The translations under genes and the position numbers were made by a program. 37,761 nt of DNA from Methylotenera sp. (GTDB lineage Bacteria > Pseudomonadota > Gammaproteobacteria > Burkholderiales > Methylophilaceae), in the NCBI GenBank assembly GCA_013140755.1, contig JABFSF010000081.1, forward strand, positions 1 through 37,761. Direction: 5' to 3'. Positions 17,818-26,192 of this stretch are shown here, piece by piece. Numbering within the stretch: the stretch's first letter is position 1; every line of letters starts with the position of its first letter. The notes under the pieces were generated by a model. The model did no database searches. It saw nothing but the letters and a program-made list of their open reading frames with translations, and was not told the DNA's origin.

Positions 17818-20691
17818 ATGGACGATATTAAATACGATAAAAATATAGACTACGGCACGCCGACTAGCCAATCTACCAAGCAAGTCACGCTGACGGTGGA
17901 TGATAGAGAAGTTACTGTGCCAGAAGGTGTCTCTATTATGCACGCTGCTGCTGTAGCTGGCGTGATGGTGCCTAAGCTGTGCGCAACAGATTCTCTCGAG
18001 CCGTTTGGTTCTTGCCGATTATGTTTGGTTGAAATTGAAGGTCGCCGTGGCTACCCTGCAAGTTGTCCCACGCCTGTGGCAGAAGGCCTAAAAGTACATA
18101 CGCAAACACCAAAATTAGCGGATATTCGCCGTGGCACGATGGAGCTATACATTTCAGACCACCCGCTAGATTGCTTAACTTGCGCAGCCAACGGTGATTG
18201 TGAGTTGCAAGACATGGCAGGTGCAGTGGGCTTGCGTGAAGTGCGCTATGGCTATGAAGGTGAAAACCACCTTAAATCCACTAAAGATGAATCCAACCCT
18301 TATTTTACGTTTGACCCAAGCAAATGTATTGTGTGTTCACGTTGTGTACGCGCCTGTGAAGAAACGCAAGGTACCTTTGCACTCACTATTCAAGGTCGTG
18401 GCTTTGAATCTAAAGTGTCTGCTGGCAATAAAAACTTTTTAGATTCTGAATGCGTTTCGTGCGGCGCATGTGTGCAAGCCTGCCCAACGGCAACTTTAAT
18501 TGAAAAAACCGTGATTGAAGCAGGCACACCTGAGCATAGCGTGACCACCACATGCGCCTATTGTGGCGTGGGTTGTAGTTTTGACGCTGAAATGAAAGGT
18601 GAAGAAGTCGTCCGTATGACTCCCAGCAAGCATGGTGGTGCAAACCATGGACACTCATGCGTAAAAGGGCGTTTTGCGTGGGGTTATGCTACCCATAAAG
18701 ACCGCATTACTACGCCCATGATACGTAAAAATATCAGTGATCCGTGGCAGCAAGTAAGTTGGGATGAGGCTATTAGTTACGCCGCCAATGAATTGAACCG
18801 CATCAATCAAACCTATGGAAAAGATGCCATAGGCGGCATTACTTCAAGCCGTTGTACCAATGAAGAGGTCTATGTCACGCAAAAACTCATACGCGCTGTA
18901 TTTAGCGTGAATAATGTAGATACTTGTGCACGTGTTTGTCACAGCCCTACAGGTTATGGCTTAAAACAAACTTTAGGCGAATCTGCTGGTACGCAAACGT
19001 TTGATTCTGTGATGCAATCCGATGTCATTTTTGTGATTGGCGCAAACCCAACCGACGGGCACCCCGTATTTGCTAGCCAAATGAAACGCCGCTTACGTGA
19101 AGGGGCTAAACTCATTATTGCTGACCCGCGTGAGATTGACTTAGTCGCAAACTCACCGCACATTCGCGCCGATTACCACCTTAAATTACGCCCAGGCACC
19201 AATGTGGCGTTAATTTCTGCACTATCACATGTCATCGTGACTGAAGGCTTGGTACAGGAAGCTTTTGTTAAAGAACGCTGCGAGTGGGATTCATTTGTGG
19301 AGTGGCGCGATTTTGTGGCAAAACCTGAAAACGCTCCTGAGGCTTTGTCAGAAGCGTTAGGTATCGATGCAAAAACGTTACGAGATGCGGCTAGACTTTA
19401 CGCCACAGGCGGTAATGCGGCCATTTACTATGGTTTAGGGGTTACCGAGCACAGCCAAGGTTCCACCACTGTGATGGGTATTGCCAACCTTGCGATGGCA
19501 ACTGGCAACGTGGGTCGTGAAGGCGTAGGCGTCAACCCATTACGTGGTCAAAATAATGTGCAAGGTTCATGCGATATGGGCTCTATGCCACATGAGTTTC
19601 CAGGCTATCGTCACGTTGCGGATGATGCAACGCGAGCTTTATTTGAATCCGCTTGGGACAGACCTTTAAGCAAAGAGCCAGGTTTACGTATTCCAAACAT
19701 GTTAGATCAAGCCGCAGAAGGCAACTTTAAAGGCTTGTACTGTGTGGGCGAAGACATTGTGCAGTCTGACCCCAATACGCAGCATGTGACTCATGCCTTA
19801 GAGCAAATGGAATGCGTGATTGTGCAAGATTTATTCTTGAATGAAACTGCCATGTTTGCACATGTATTCTTCCCAGGGGCATCATTTTTAGAGAAAAGCG
19901 GCACGTTTACCAATGCAGAGCGCCGTATTTCACCTGTGCGCCGCGTGATGACACCTAAAAATGGTGGATTAGAAGACTGGCAAGTAACCGCTAAGTTAGC
20001 GCAAGCGTTGGGTTACCCAATGCATTACAACCACGCCTCAGAAATTATGGATGAAATTGCACGCTTAACTCCTACTTTCAAAGGCGTAAGCTTCAAGAAG
20101 ATTGATGAAATGGGCAGTGTGCAATGGCCATGTGATGACGAGAACCCTGCAGGTACGCCCATTATGCACATTGATGCATTTGTACGCGGCAAGGGTAAAT
20201 TCTTTATTACGCAATATGTACCAACCACTGAGAAAGTCAACGCAAAATACCCGCTGATACTGACCACAGGGCGCATTTTGAGCCAATACAACGTGGGTGC
20301 GCAAACACGCCGCACTAAAAACGTGGCTTGGCATGATGAGGATATTTTAGAAATTCACCCACATGATGCAGAAGACCGCGGCATTCAAGAAGGAGACTGG
20401 GTTGGCATTAGAAGCCGTGCAGGCGATACCGTTTTACGGGCGAAAGTGACTGAACGTGTGCAAGTGGGCGTGGTTTATACAACATTCCATCACCCAGAGT
20501 CAGGGGCTAATGTGATTACCACCGAAAATTCTGACTGGGCAACCAATTGCCCAGAATTCAAAGTCACCGCTGTGCAAATCACTCGCGTCAATCAACTATC
20601 TGACTGGCAAAAACACTACAAAACATTTAGTGAGGCGCAGTTGGCTTATGCTGGGAGAGATTTAGAAGCTGCGAAAATTGAGCTTGATTGA
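17818..20691 (+). CDS. fdsA: NAD-dependent formate dehydrogenase alpha (catalytic) subunit
   Basis: This subunit oxidises formate to CO2 at a molybdenum bis-MGD centre. The ATG at 17818 (957 residues) is preferred over a TTG at 17761, since GAGGTG precedes it and the upstream part is repeat DNA. Domains in order: a [2Fe-2S] ferredoxin domain (GSCRLCLVEIEG), the HPLDCLTCAANGDCELQ cluster site, two [4Fe-4S] motifs (CIVCSRCVRAC and CVSCGACVQAC), then the molybdopterin oxidoreductase domain opening with CAYCGVGCSF. The metal-ligating residue is cysteine C374 in CARVCHSP, so this is a non-selenium enzyme. The C-terminal molydopterin-binding domain includes LTTGRILSQYNVGAQTRRT. It is soluble; no signal peptide is seen. 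Confidence 0.96.
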   Translation: MDDIKYDKNIDYGTPTSQSTKQVTLTVDDREVTVPEGVSIMHAAAVAGVMVPKLCATDSLEPFGSCRLCLVEIEGRRGYPASCPTPVAEGLKVHTQTPKLADIRRGTMELYISDHPLDCLTCAANGDCELQDMAGAVGLREVRYGYEGENHLKSTKDESNPYFTFDPSKCIVCSRCVRACEETQGTFALTIQGRGFESKVSAGNKNFLDSECVSCGACVQACPTATLIEKTVIEAGTPEHSVTTTCAYCGVGCSFDAEMKGEEVVRMTPSKHGGANHGHSCVKGRFAWGYATHKDRITTPMIRKNISDPWQQVSWDEAISYAANELNRINQTYGKDAIGGITSSRCTNEEVYVTQKLIRAVFSVNNVDTCARVCHSPTGYGLKQTLGESAGTQTFDSVMQSDVIFVIGANPTDGHPVFASQMKRRLREGAKLIIADPREIDLVANSPHIRADYHLKLRPGTNVALISALSHVIVTEGLVQEAFVKERCEWDSFVEWRDFVAKPENAPEALSEALGIDAKTLRDAARLYATGGNAAIYYGLGVTEHSQGSTTVMGIANLAMATGNVGREGVGVNPLRGQNNVQGSCDMGSMPHEFPGYRHVADDATRALFESAWDRPLSKEPGLRIPNMLDQAAEGNFKGLYCVGEDIVQSDPNTQHVTHALEQMECVIVQDLFLNETAMFAHVFFPGASFLEKSGTFTNAERRISPVRRVMTPKNGGLEDWQVTAKLAQALGYPMHYNHASEIMDEIARLTPTFKGVSFKKIDEMGSVQWPCDDENPAGTPIMHIDAFVRGKGKFFITQYVPTTEKVNAKYPLILTTGRILSQYNVGAQTRRTKNVAWHDEDILEIHPHDAEDRGIQEGDWVGIRSRAGDTVLRAKVTERVQVGVVYTTFHHPESGANVITTENSDWATNCPEFKVTAVQITRVNQLSDWQKHYKTFSEAQLAYAGRDLEAAKIELD

Positions 20692-21517
20692 CGCAAAGCC
20701 ACTGCAAGTTGTAGTGCTAGATGCGCCACTCAGCACGTTTGATGTCACGCAATGGCAAGATAAAAAAATAGTCAACGCACATGACTGTTTAGCTGAAGAA
20801 ACCCCTATCGCACTCATTTATAACGGGGTTTCACATGCAGTCATGTTGGCAACAGCACAAGATTTAGAAGACTTTGCCTTGGGTTTTTCATTGTCAGAAG
20901 GCATAGTAAAAAGCACAAGTGAGCTTTACGGCATTGAAGTTAAAACGCAACCCAATGGCATAGAACTGCATTGCGAAATTGCCAGTGAGCGTTTTGCAAA
21001 ACTCAAAGAACGCAGACGCACTTTGGCAGGTAAAACAGGCTGTGGCTTATGTGGGGCGGAAAATTTAGCGCAAGCCATGCGTTACCCCGCGCCACTTAAA
21101 ACGCAGGTTAAATTTAAAGTAACCAGCATTAGCAAAGGCTTACAGGGTGTTCAAGCGCAGCAAGCTTTGCAACAAAAAACAGGCGCAACGCACGCCAGTG
21201 CTTATGTGTTAGCAAATGGCGAAGTAGCCTTGGTGCGTGAAGATGTAGGCCGACATAATGCGCTAGATAAACTAATTGGCGCGTTAGCAAAAACTAATTT
21301 CGCGCAAGATGGTTTTATCATCACCACCAGCCGCGCCAGTTTTGAAATGGTACAAAAAACCGCAAGTGCTGGCGTGAGTATGTTGGTTGGAGTTTCAGCC
21401 CCAACGGGGCTAGCAGTGCGTGTAGCAGAAGCTTGTGGCTTAACTTTGGTGGGTTTCGCACGCGAAAAACGCTGTGTGATTTATAGCCATGCAGAACATG
21501 TTTTAACTGAAAAGTAG
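20678..21517 (+). CDS. fdhD: Formate dehydrogenase accessory sulfurtransferase FdhD
   Basis: FdhD moves sulfur from a cysteine desulfurase to the bis-MGD cofactor, which is required for formate dehydrogenase activity. The roughly 279-residue protein has the CxxC pair in KTGCGLCGAENL near residues 121-124, the LALGFSLSEGI-like segment DFALGFSLSEGI, and the VREDVGRHNALDKLIG motif. The start is uncertain: the TTG at 20678 overlaps the fdsA stop by 14 bases, a second TTG lies at 20684, and no strong ribosome binding site or ATG is present. In other fds operons this position is called fdsC. Confidence 0.93.
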   Translation: MSLIDAKPLQVVVLDAPLSTFDVTQWQDKKIVNAHDCLAEETPIALIYNGVSHAVMLATAQDLEDFALGFSLSEGIVKSTSELYGIEVKTQPNGIELHCEIASERFAKLKERRRTLAGKTGCGLCGAENLAQAMRYPAPLKTQVKFKVTSISKGLQGVQAQQALQQKTGATHASAYVLANGEVALVREDVGRHNALDKLIGALAKTNFAQDGFIITTSRASFEMVQKTASAGVSMLVGVSAPTGLAVRVAEACGLTLVGFAREKRCVIYSHAEHVLTEK

Positions 21518-21527
21518 AGTATAACTA

Positions 21528-21746
21528 ATGGACATTCAACGCTTAATTTCTATGGCCAATCAGATTGGGGATTTTTATGAATCCTACCCCAACCAAAGCC
21601 ACGCACAGCATGAGATTGCGGGGCATTTGAATAAATTTTGGGCGTTACCCATGCGCAAACAAATTGCACAATACGTGAATGAGCAAGGCGGCACTGGCTT
21701 ACACGCTGCCGTGCAAGCCTCCATTAAAGCCCATTTGCAGCTTTAA
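21528..21746 (+). CDS. fdsD: Formate dehydrogenase delta subunit
   Basis: This 72-residue protein matches the small FdsD subunit found at the end of fds operons, with the opening MDIQRLISMANQIGDFY and the FWALPMRKQI segment. It is thought to be required for or to stabilise the active formate dehydrogenase complex, and carries no redox centre. It starts ten bases after fdhD and its stop overlaps the following permease start (TAATG). Confidence 0.92.
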   Translation: MDIQRLISMANQIGDFYESYPNQSHAQHEIAGHLNKFWALPMRKQIAQYVNEQGGTGLHAAVQASIKAHLQL

Positions 21747-22495
21747 TGTCAGTTGTGCAAACAGAACTTTTAACCCTCATCCCGCTCATTTTCTTTGCTG
21801 CACTATTATTTTCATCCGTTGGTCACGGCGGTGCCTCAGCTTATTTAGCAGCAATGGCTTTGGTGGGCATGGCACCAGCGCAAATGCGCCCTGCGGCACT
21901 GGTGTTGAACGTATTTGTAGCGAGCATCGCTGTTTATAAGTTTTACCGCGCGGGCGCTTTTTCATGGGCTTTATTTCTGCCCTTAGGTCTCGCTGCGATA
22001 CCTACTGCGTTTATCGGTGGCGTATTAAGTTTGCCTAGTCACATCTATAAACCTATACTAGGCGCAGTGTTGCTGATTGCCGCTTGGCATTTATTTAGCC
22101 GTGCCAAACGGCTAGACAATGAAATAATCAATCAGGTATCTAAGCCAATTTTACTAGGCGTGGGTGCGTTATTAGGCTTGCTTTCTGGCTTAACGGGCAT
22201 TGGTGGTGGTATCTTTTTAAGCCCACTATTATTAGTCTTTAAGTGGGAAAAAACCAAGGTAATTTCAGGTGTAGCGGCCGCCTTTATTTTGGTGAACTCA
22301 ATTGCTGGGCTCACTGGCGTGTTAATGAAATCAACAACATTACCCAGCGGATTGCCTTACTGGGTGATGGCGGCAGTGTTAGGTGGTTATATTGGGGCTG
22401 AATATGGAAGTAAACGCTTAGCAAATCCAACTATCCGAAGCCTACTCGCCTGCATCTTGGTGCTAGCAGGCACTAAGATGTTATTTTCGGGATAG
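21746..22495 (+). CDS. Sulfite exporter TauE/SafE (TSUP) family permease
   Basis: This 249-residue protein has about eight hydrophobic helices and the two TSUP repeat signatures, FFAALLFSSVGHGGASAYLA near the start and LLGLLSGLTGIGGGIFLSPLL near residue 140. Family members move sulfite, sulfoacetate or other organic anions. Its start overlaps the fdsD stop by one base, so it is the last gene of the formate dehydrogenase operon. A role in anion movement linked to formate or to sulfur for cofactor assembly is possible but unproven. It ends five bases from the convergent GT39-like gene. Confidence 0.88.
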   Translation: MSVVQTELLTLIPLIFFAALLFSSVGHGGASAYLAAMALVGMAPAQMRPAALVLNVFVASIAVYKFYRAGAFSWALFLPLGLAAIPTAFIGGVLSLPSHIYKPILGAVLLIAAWHLFSRAKRLDNEIINQVSKPILLGVGALLGLLSGLTGIGGGIFLSPLLLVFKWEKTKVISGVAAAFILVNSIAGLTGVLMKSTTLPSGLPYWVMAAVLGGYIGAEYGSKRLANPTIRSLLACILVLAGTKMLFSG

Positions 22496-22499
22496 CGTT

Positions 22500-24152
22500 C
22501 TACTTAACGCGCTGATACAACCTAAAACCTTCTTTTCTGTCTGCAATACGCTTGCCACGCCAAATCAGTTTCCACTCATCGCTTGGCTGCATTCTACCAA
22601 CACCTCTTTCATCTTGAATCAGATAAAAATCACAATGCATAGGTTGATTAGCCTCTAATGCTTGCAAGTTAATACCCGTGTAATAGTGCATCAATAGCCG
22701 TTGAGATTGCCCAACATTTAAACTATTCATGCACTTGACTTGCTGTGGCATTGCCTTTTGCATATTTGCAAACATGGGCGCATAACTTTTAACGGCATCT
22801 ATCCAAGGTAACCAAAGGGTCATCAAAAGCCCCCAAGCAAAGGTCATCCCCACTGCCCAGTTTGTAATGGCTGAGCGATTTGTTTGTTTGGCTCGTAAAC
22901 AAGTCAATCCCCAAATAATTGTAATCAACAATGCCATGGCAAACACAAGCCAGCTAAAATGCACGGTATCACTACCTGATAAAAATTGCATCCGCGCTTT
23001 AATTTTAGCGGGGAAGCCTGTCAGCATGGCAATCCAGCCCAACCAAATTAAAAAGCCCAGTAAACCAAACAATGAAATACCAAACCAATTAAGCGCAGCC
23101 GATGCGCCACGCTTAAGGTGTTCAACACTACCTGCGGCTAAAGCCACCATAGGCAATAATAAAATCAATGCGTTAATATCTTTAGAGCCAGCACCAAACC
23201 CTAATAACACCAAGCTCACCACAAAAAAAGTAAATATCAGCTGAAATTTAGGCTTAATTAAAAGTTGATGCCGATACTTCCACGCCGCCCACAAGGCCAA
23301 AGGTAGGGCTGGCCACGCATACCAAACGAGAATGCGCACAAAGTACGCATGATTTTGTTGCCCAAAATTACCTATCTCAGATTGCACCCATTGGGCTAAT
23401 AAAACTGGGTGTTTAAAGTAAAACACAAGTAGCCAACTCGCCATTAAAGGTAGCGCAATCAGCACTGCCACACTCACCACTTTTGCAAAACTTTTGGTGC
23501 GCCACGCTTTAAACAATAATGGTAATAAAGCTAATGTCACTATCAACACTAGCACTGGCAAAAAACCTTTGACTAGAAACCCTAATCCCAATGCCAAGCC
23601 TAGCAAAGCACTTGCACGCCAAGGGCGGCGTTTTGCAAGTGCTAGGGCGTAAAAACCAGTCGCCACACAAGTTAAATTGGCAACTTCAACATTAAGACTA
23701 TGCGCGCTCATCACTAAACCAATCGTGCCCATCATGATAAAAGTTGCATGACGACCTACGCCGCGATACCACAATTCGCGCCCCACCATGCCTACCATCA
23801 ACAAAGTAAGTGCCATCCAAAATGCGTTAATAAGTCTTGCACCATCGTGCATACTCAACCAAGGGCTGAACAATTTCGCACCCAATGCCGCTGTTAAATA
23901 ATAAAGTGGGGGAGAAGATAAAGCCGCTTCACCTGCAGCCAAAGGCGCAATGAGGCTACCACCTTGCATAATGCCTTTAACAATACTGATACTGATTGAC
24001 TCAAGCGGCTTCCACGGAGCATGACCCGTTAAACCCAATAGCACCCAAATAACGCACAAAACAAGCAATAGCTGAGTTTTCGCCCCCTCCCCTACGCGAG
24101 CGCGAGGTGAAGACATATTGCCTTGCCAATCATGGTCTAATTGAAATCGCAT
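22500..24152 (-). CDS. GT39/ArnT-like membrane glycosyltransferase-related protein
   Basis: This 550-residue protein has about ten to twelve membrane helices followed by a soluble C-terminal domain, the layout of ArnT/PMT-like transferases that use lipid-linked sugars in the periplasm. The region after the first helix, GHAPWKPLESISI (44-56) and LSSPPLYYL (78-86), aligns with the family pattern WKPDEA...EKPPLYYW, but the usual Asp of the DE pair is L50 and the Glu-Lys before PPLYY is S79-S80. Activity is therefore doubtful or altered. An AGGG ribosome binding site precedes the ATG at 24152. The source and acceptor of any sugar are unknown. Confidence 0.75.
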   Translation of the reverse strand: MRFQLDHDWQGNMSSPRARVGEGAKTQLLLVLCVIWVLLGLTGHAPWKPLESISISIVKGIMQGGSLIAPLAAGEAALSSPPLYYLTAALGAKLFSPWLSMHDGARLINAFWMALTLLMVGMVGRELWYRGVGRHATFIMMGTIGLVMSAHSLNVEVANLTCVATGFYALALAKRRPWRASALLGLALGLGFLVKGFLPVLVLIVTLALLPLLFKAWRTKSFAKVVSVAVLIALPLMASWLLVFYFKHPVLLAQWVQSEIGNFGQQNHAYFVRILVWYAWPALPLALWAAWKYRHQLLIKPKFQLIFTFFVVSLVLLGFGAGSKDINALILLLPMVALAAGSVEHLKRGASAALNWFGISLFGLLGFLIWLGWIAMLTGFPAKIKARMQFLSGSDTVHFSWLVFAMALLITIIWGLTCLRAKQTNRSAITNWAVGMTFAWGLLMTLWLPWIDAVKSYAPMFANMQKAMPQQVKCMNSLNVGQSQRLLMHYYTGINLQALEANQPMHCDFYLIQDERGVGRMQPSDEWKLIWRGKRIADRKEGFRLYQRVK

Positions 24153-24164
24153 TCAAGCCCTATT

Positions 24165-24197
24165 GTTAAAAGTAAAAAGGCAGCCTAAGCTGCCTTT
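24165..24197 (-). terminator. Rho-independent terminator of rpmE2
   Basis: A perfect 9-bp stem AAAGGCAGC/GCTGCCTTT spans 24176-24197 with a four-base loop. On the minus strand it is followed by a T-rich run, placing a good intrinsic terminator about 50 bases after the L31 stop and before the GT39-like gene. Confidence 0.75.
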
Positions 24198-24244
24198 GCG
24201 TAAAATTATTCACATCTGAATGCAAATAATGCCACGATAATTCA

Positions 24245-24487
24245 TTACATACCGTATTTTTTACGGAATTTATCAACACGACCAGCCGTGTCTAAAATCA
24301 TTTGTTTACCAGTGTAAAACGGATGTGATTTTGATGACACCTCAATTTTAACTAATGGATACTCTTTTCCATCTGTCCATTTAATTGTGTCACGTGCAGC
24401 GATTGTTGAACGTGTTAAAAAGCTAAAGTCAGCACCGATGTCTTGAAACACTACTTCACGGTATTCTGGATGAATTCCATCTTTCAT
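24245..24487 (-). CDS. rpmE2: 50S ribosomal protein L31, type B (zinc-independent)
   Basis: The start is the ATG at 24487, giving 80 residues beginning [16 protein letters not shown]; the frame is open further but that region holds the leader hairpin. The HPFYTGKQ and [10 protein letters not shown] motifs identify L31. There are no cysteines, so this is the zinc-free type B form, which in many bacteria replaces the zinc-binding L31 under zinc limitation. It stands alone with its own promoter, leader hairpin and terminator. Confidence 0.95.
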   Translation of the reverse strand: MKDGIHPEYREVVFQDIGADFSFLTRSTIAARDTIKWTDGKEYPLVKIEVSSKSHPFYTGKQMILDTAGRVDKFRKKYGM

Positions 24488-24507
24488 AATAATTGCCCCG
24501 ATAATAA

Positions 24508-24526
24508 TTGCCGAACGATACGGCAA
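24508..24526 (-). promoter_or_regulatory. Hairpin in the rpmE2 5' leader
   Basis: TTGCCG and CGGCAA form a perfect 6-bp stem with a seven-base loop, about 20 bases upstream of the rpmE2 start codon and within the predicted mRNA leader. Ribosomal protein leaders often carry autoregulatory structures; this one is too simple to assign. Confidence 0.35.
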
Positions 24527-24546
24527 ATGTTTAATAATAACCGCGC

Positions 24547-24575
24547 ATTATAAGCAAATAAAGACATTGATGCAA
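24547..24575 (-). promoter_or_regulatory. Promoter of rpmE2
   Basis: On the minus strand TTGCAT (24570-24575) and a perfect TATAAT (24547-24552) are 17 bp apart. Transcription would begin around 24540, giving a leader of about 50 bases. A clear Zur-type palindrome was not found. Confidence 0.55.
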
Positions 24576-24619
24576 GCCCACATCATCGCGTAAATTATGC
24601 GCCAAGCACCGTAAGAGAG

Positions 24620-24997
24620 TTTGAAGCTGGCCGATAAGCCGGGTTCTGTTTACGTTTTGCAACGCACGACAGTCATTCATCTAGGCGAACAATTACTTGC
24701 ACGCTCAAGCAACCTACCCGCTGGCAGCGCGAGCCACGCCAATACCAGCCTATTTGGTCTTGCTGCGAATGGAGGTTACCGCGTTTCACCGTAACTTAAT
24801 ACGCTCGTCTCTGTGGCCCTATTCCGCGCCTTATACTTGGTTTCCCAAGCTTTCAACGTACGGCCGTTAGCCGTCATCCCGCTCTATGCAGCCCGGACTT
24901 TCCTCCCTCACCTGAAGGAGACCGCAAGGGTCTTCCCCAATTTATCATGGCAATAAATTGCCAGATAAAATGTGACGGCGACTGTCTAGCCAGCTTC
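24620..24997 (-). ncRNA. rnpB: RNase P RNA
   Basis: The minus strand reads GAAGCTGGCTAGACAGTCGC at its 5' end and ends with ACAGAACCCGGCTTATCGGC followed by CAGCTTC, the standard termini of bacterial class A RNase P RNA. The first and last ten bases pair perfectly as helix P1. The conserved core segments GAGGAAAGTCCGGGCT, and TAGATGAATGACTG near the 3' end, are also present. The RNA is about 378 bases and processes the 5' end of tRNA precursors. A TAAAAT -10 box lies at 25004-25009, six bases before the 5' end. Ends are accurate to a few bases. Confidence 0.95.
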
Positions 24998-25003
24998 AAG
25001 GAC

Positions 25004-25009
25004 ATTTTA
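25004..25009 (-). promoter_or_regulatory. -10 element of rnpB
   Basis: TAAAAT on the minus strand lies six bases upstream of the RNase P RNA 5' end, the expected position. No convincing -35 is seen at the right spacing. Confidence 0.4.
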
Positions 25010-25012
25010 ACA

Positions 25013-25026
25013 TGCATCAGGATGCA
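25013..25026. repeat. Small palindrome between rnpB and ung
   Basis: TGCATC and GATGCA are separated by two bases, forming a 14-bp perfect inverted repeat between the divergent rnpB and ung promoters. It could be an operator or chance. Confidence 0.3.
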
Positions 25027-25049
25027 ATCCTTAAGTAATGTAGAATCGT

Positions 25050-25055
25050 TATAAT
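25050..25055 (+). promoter_or_regulatory. -10 element of ung
   Basis: A perfect TATAAT lies 31 bases upstream of the ung start codon, with only a weak -35 candidate (ATCCTT) 17 bp before it. Confidence 0.4.
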
Positions 25056-25085
25056 GCCTTAAACCAACCACCATTTTATTCCATC

Positions 25086-25769
25086 ATGCCACAAGAAAAA
25101 GCCGGACAACTTCACCCCTCATGGCAAGCCATCATTGGTGAAGAATTTGATAAACCCTATATGCAAGCCTTGCGCACTTTTTTGAAACAAGAAAAAGTCG
25201 CAGGAAAAATTATTTTTCCACCTAGCCCATTGATTTTTAATGCATTTAATCACACCCCTTTTGACCAGGTGCGCGTGGTGATTATTGGGCAAGACCCCTA
25301 TCATGGGCTGAATCAGGAGCACGGCTTAAGCTTCTCAGTACCGGAAGGCGTGGCTTTACCGCCTTCACTCATGAATATTTTTAAAGAAATTGAAGCGGAT
25401 CTAGGCGTAAAAATGAGTCAAAAAGGCGACCTGACACCATGGGCAAATCAGGGAGTGTTGCTACTCAACGCAACACTGACCGTTGAAATGGCAAATGCAG
25501 GCTCACACCAAAAACACGGCTGGGAAGCCTTTACCGACGCCGCAATTGCCGCTTTAAATGCACACCGCGAAGGATTAGTGTTTGTGTTATGGGGCAGCTA
25601 TGCGCAGAAAAAAGGAGAAATAATAGACCCCAAAAGGCATTTGATACTTAAATCAGTCCACCCCTCGCCGTTATCCGCCCATCGCGGCTTTTTTGGCAAC
25701 CATCTATTCTCTAAGATCAACGACTATTTAAGCAAACACGGACAAACTCCAATTGAATGGCAGCTTTAA
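25086..25769 (+). CDS. ung: Uracil-DNA glycosylase
   Basis: Ung removes uracil from DNA to start base-excision repair. The 227-residue family-1 enzyme has the water-activating motif GQDPYHG with D70, the uracil-binding segment [10 protein letters not shown], and the DNA-intercalation loop [13 protein letters not shown] beginning with H192. Length is typical. It diverges from the rnpB gene and is followed by the hairpin repeat array, so it is probably transcribed alone. Confidence 0.97.
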   Translation: MPQEKAGQLHPSWQAIIGEEFDKPYMQALRTFLKQEKVAGKIIFPPSPLIFNAFNHTPFDQVRVVIIGQDPYHGLNQEHGLSFSVPEGVALPPSLMNIFKEIEADLGVKMSQKGDLTPWANQGVLLLNATLTVEMANAGSHQKHGWEAFTDAAIAALNAHREGLVFVLWGSYAQKKGEIIDPKRHLILKSVHPSPLSAHRGFFGNHLFSKINDYLSKHGQTPIEWQL

Positions 25770-25829
25770 GGTTACTCATAAAAATTTACCCACTCGTCTA
25801 TCGCTTATTAAATGCATTTTCACTAGCCA

Positions 25830-25909
25830 CCGTCATTCTGAGCAAAGCGAAGAATCTAGTTTTTAACTTGCGCAAACATCTGGATTCTTCGCTTTGCTCA
25901 GAATGACGG
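25830..25909. repeat. 27-bp perfect inverted repeat (hairpin 1)
   Basis: Arms at 25830-25856 and 25883-25909 are perfect 27-bp reverse complements, with core CATTCTGAGCAAAGCGAAGA, around a 26-base loop. Sequences like this recur as dispersed repeats in many proteobacterial genomes (recalled, not checked). It is a candidate non-autonomous mobile or REP-like element, and in RNA would be a very stable hairpin after ung. Confidence 0.8.
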
Positions 25910-25951
25910 CCATGCATAGATGGTTTTGAACTTAATTCCCCTGCTACCGCG

Positions 25952-26046
25952 CCTAAGATTTAAATTATTTTGGGAGGATTTCGGCAAGCGGCTGTTTGAG
26001 CGAAGCGAGTTTCCGCTTGCCGCCCCAAGATAATTTAAATCTTAGG
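25952..26046. repeat. Compound palindrome (hairpin 2)
   Basis: Outer arms 25952-25974 and 26024-26046 match at 22 of 23 positions (CCTAAGATTTAAATT... and its complement). An inner perfect 10-bp stem CGGCAAGCGG (25982-25991) pairs with CCGCTTGCCG (26013-26022). The loop contains GAGCGAAGCGAG. Together they fold into one 95-base cruciform-capable unit. Confidence 0.75.
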
Positions 26047-26078
26047 AAACAAGCGATAGGGGGTAGCCTTTTCTTTGG

Positions 26079-26110
26079 TTACTTACTTTTGGCTAAGCAA
26101 AAGAAAGTAA
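26079..26110. repeat. 13-bp inverted repeat (hairpin 3)
   Basis: Arms 26079-26091 and 26098-26110 match at 12 of 13 positions (TTACTTACTTTTG and CAAAAGAAAGTAA) around a six-base loop. It lies directly after hairpin 2 and belongs to the same array. Confidence 0.7.
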
Positions 26111-26113
26111 CTC

Positions 26114-26146
26114 GCATGTCGCGCGAAAGCGACCACTTTGACATGC
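26114..26146. repeat. Nested inverted repeat (hairpin 4)
   Basis: GCATGTC (26114-26120) pairs with GACATGC (26140-26146), and an inner GTCGC pairs with GCGAC. This is the last of four consecutive hairpins and ends 47 bases before the HEPN-like gene. Confidence 0.5.
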
Positions 26147-26192
26147 GCACAACAGCTCTTATCTACTACACACTAACGTGCTAAAATTTCCC

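Noticed and set aside
18937-18939. Selenocysteine in the formate dehydrogenase active site
   Set aside because: The codon is TGT for cysteine, so there is no TGA recoding.
24485-24560. Possible Zur operator upstream of rpmE2 (GTTATTATTAAAC)
   Set aside because: The two halves are poorly symmetrical compared with known Zur sites.
24874-25074. A 66-codon minus-strand open frame
   Set aside because: It overlaps the 5' half of the RNase P RNA and its promoter; the RNA explains the sequence.
25996-26184. A 62-codon open frame over the repeat array
   Set aside because: It lies almost wholly within inverted repeats, has no ribosome binding site and its peptide is just translated repeat sequence.
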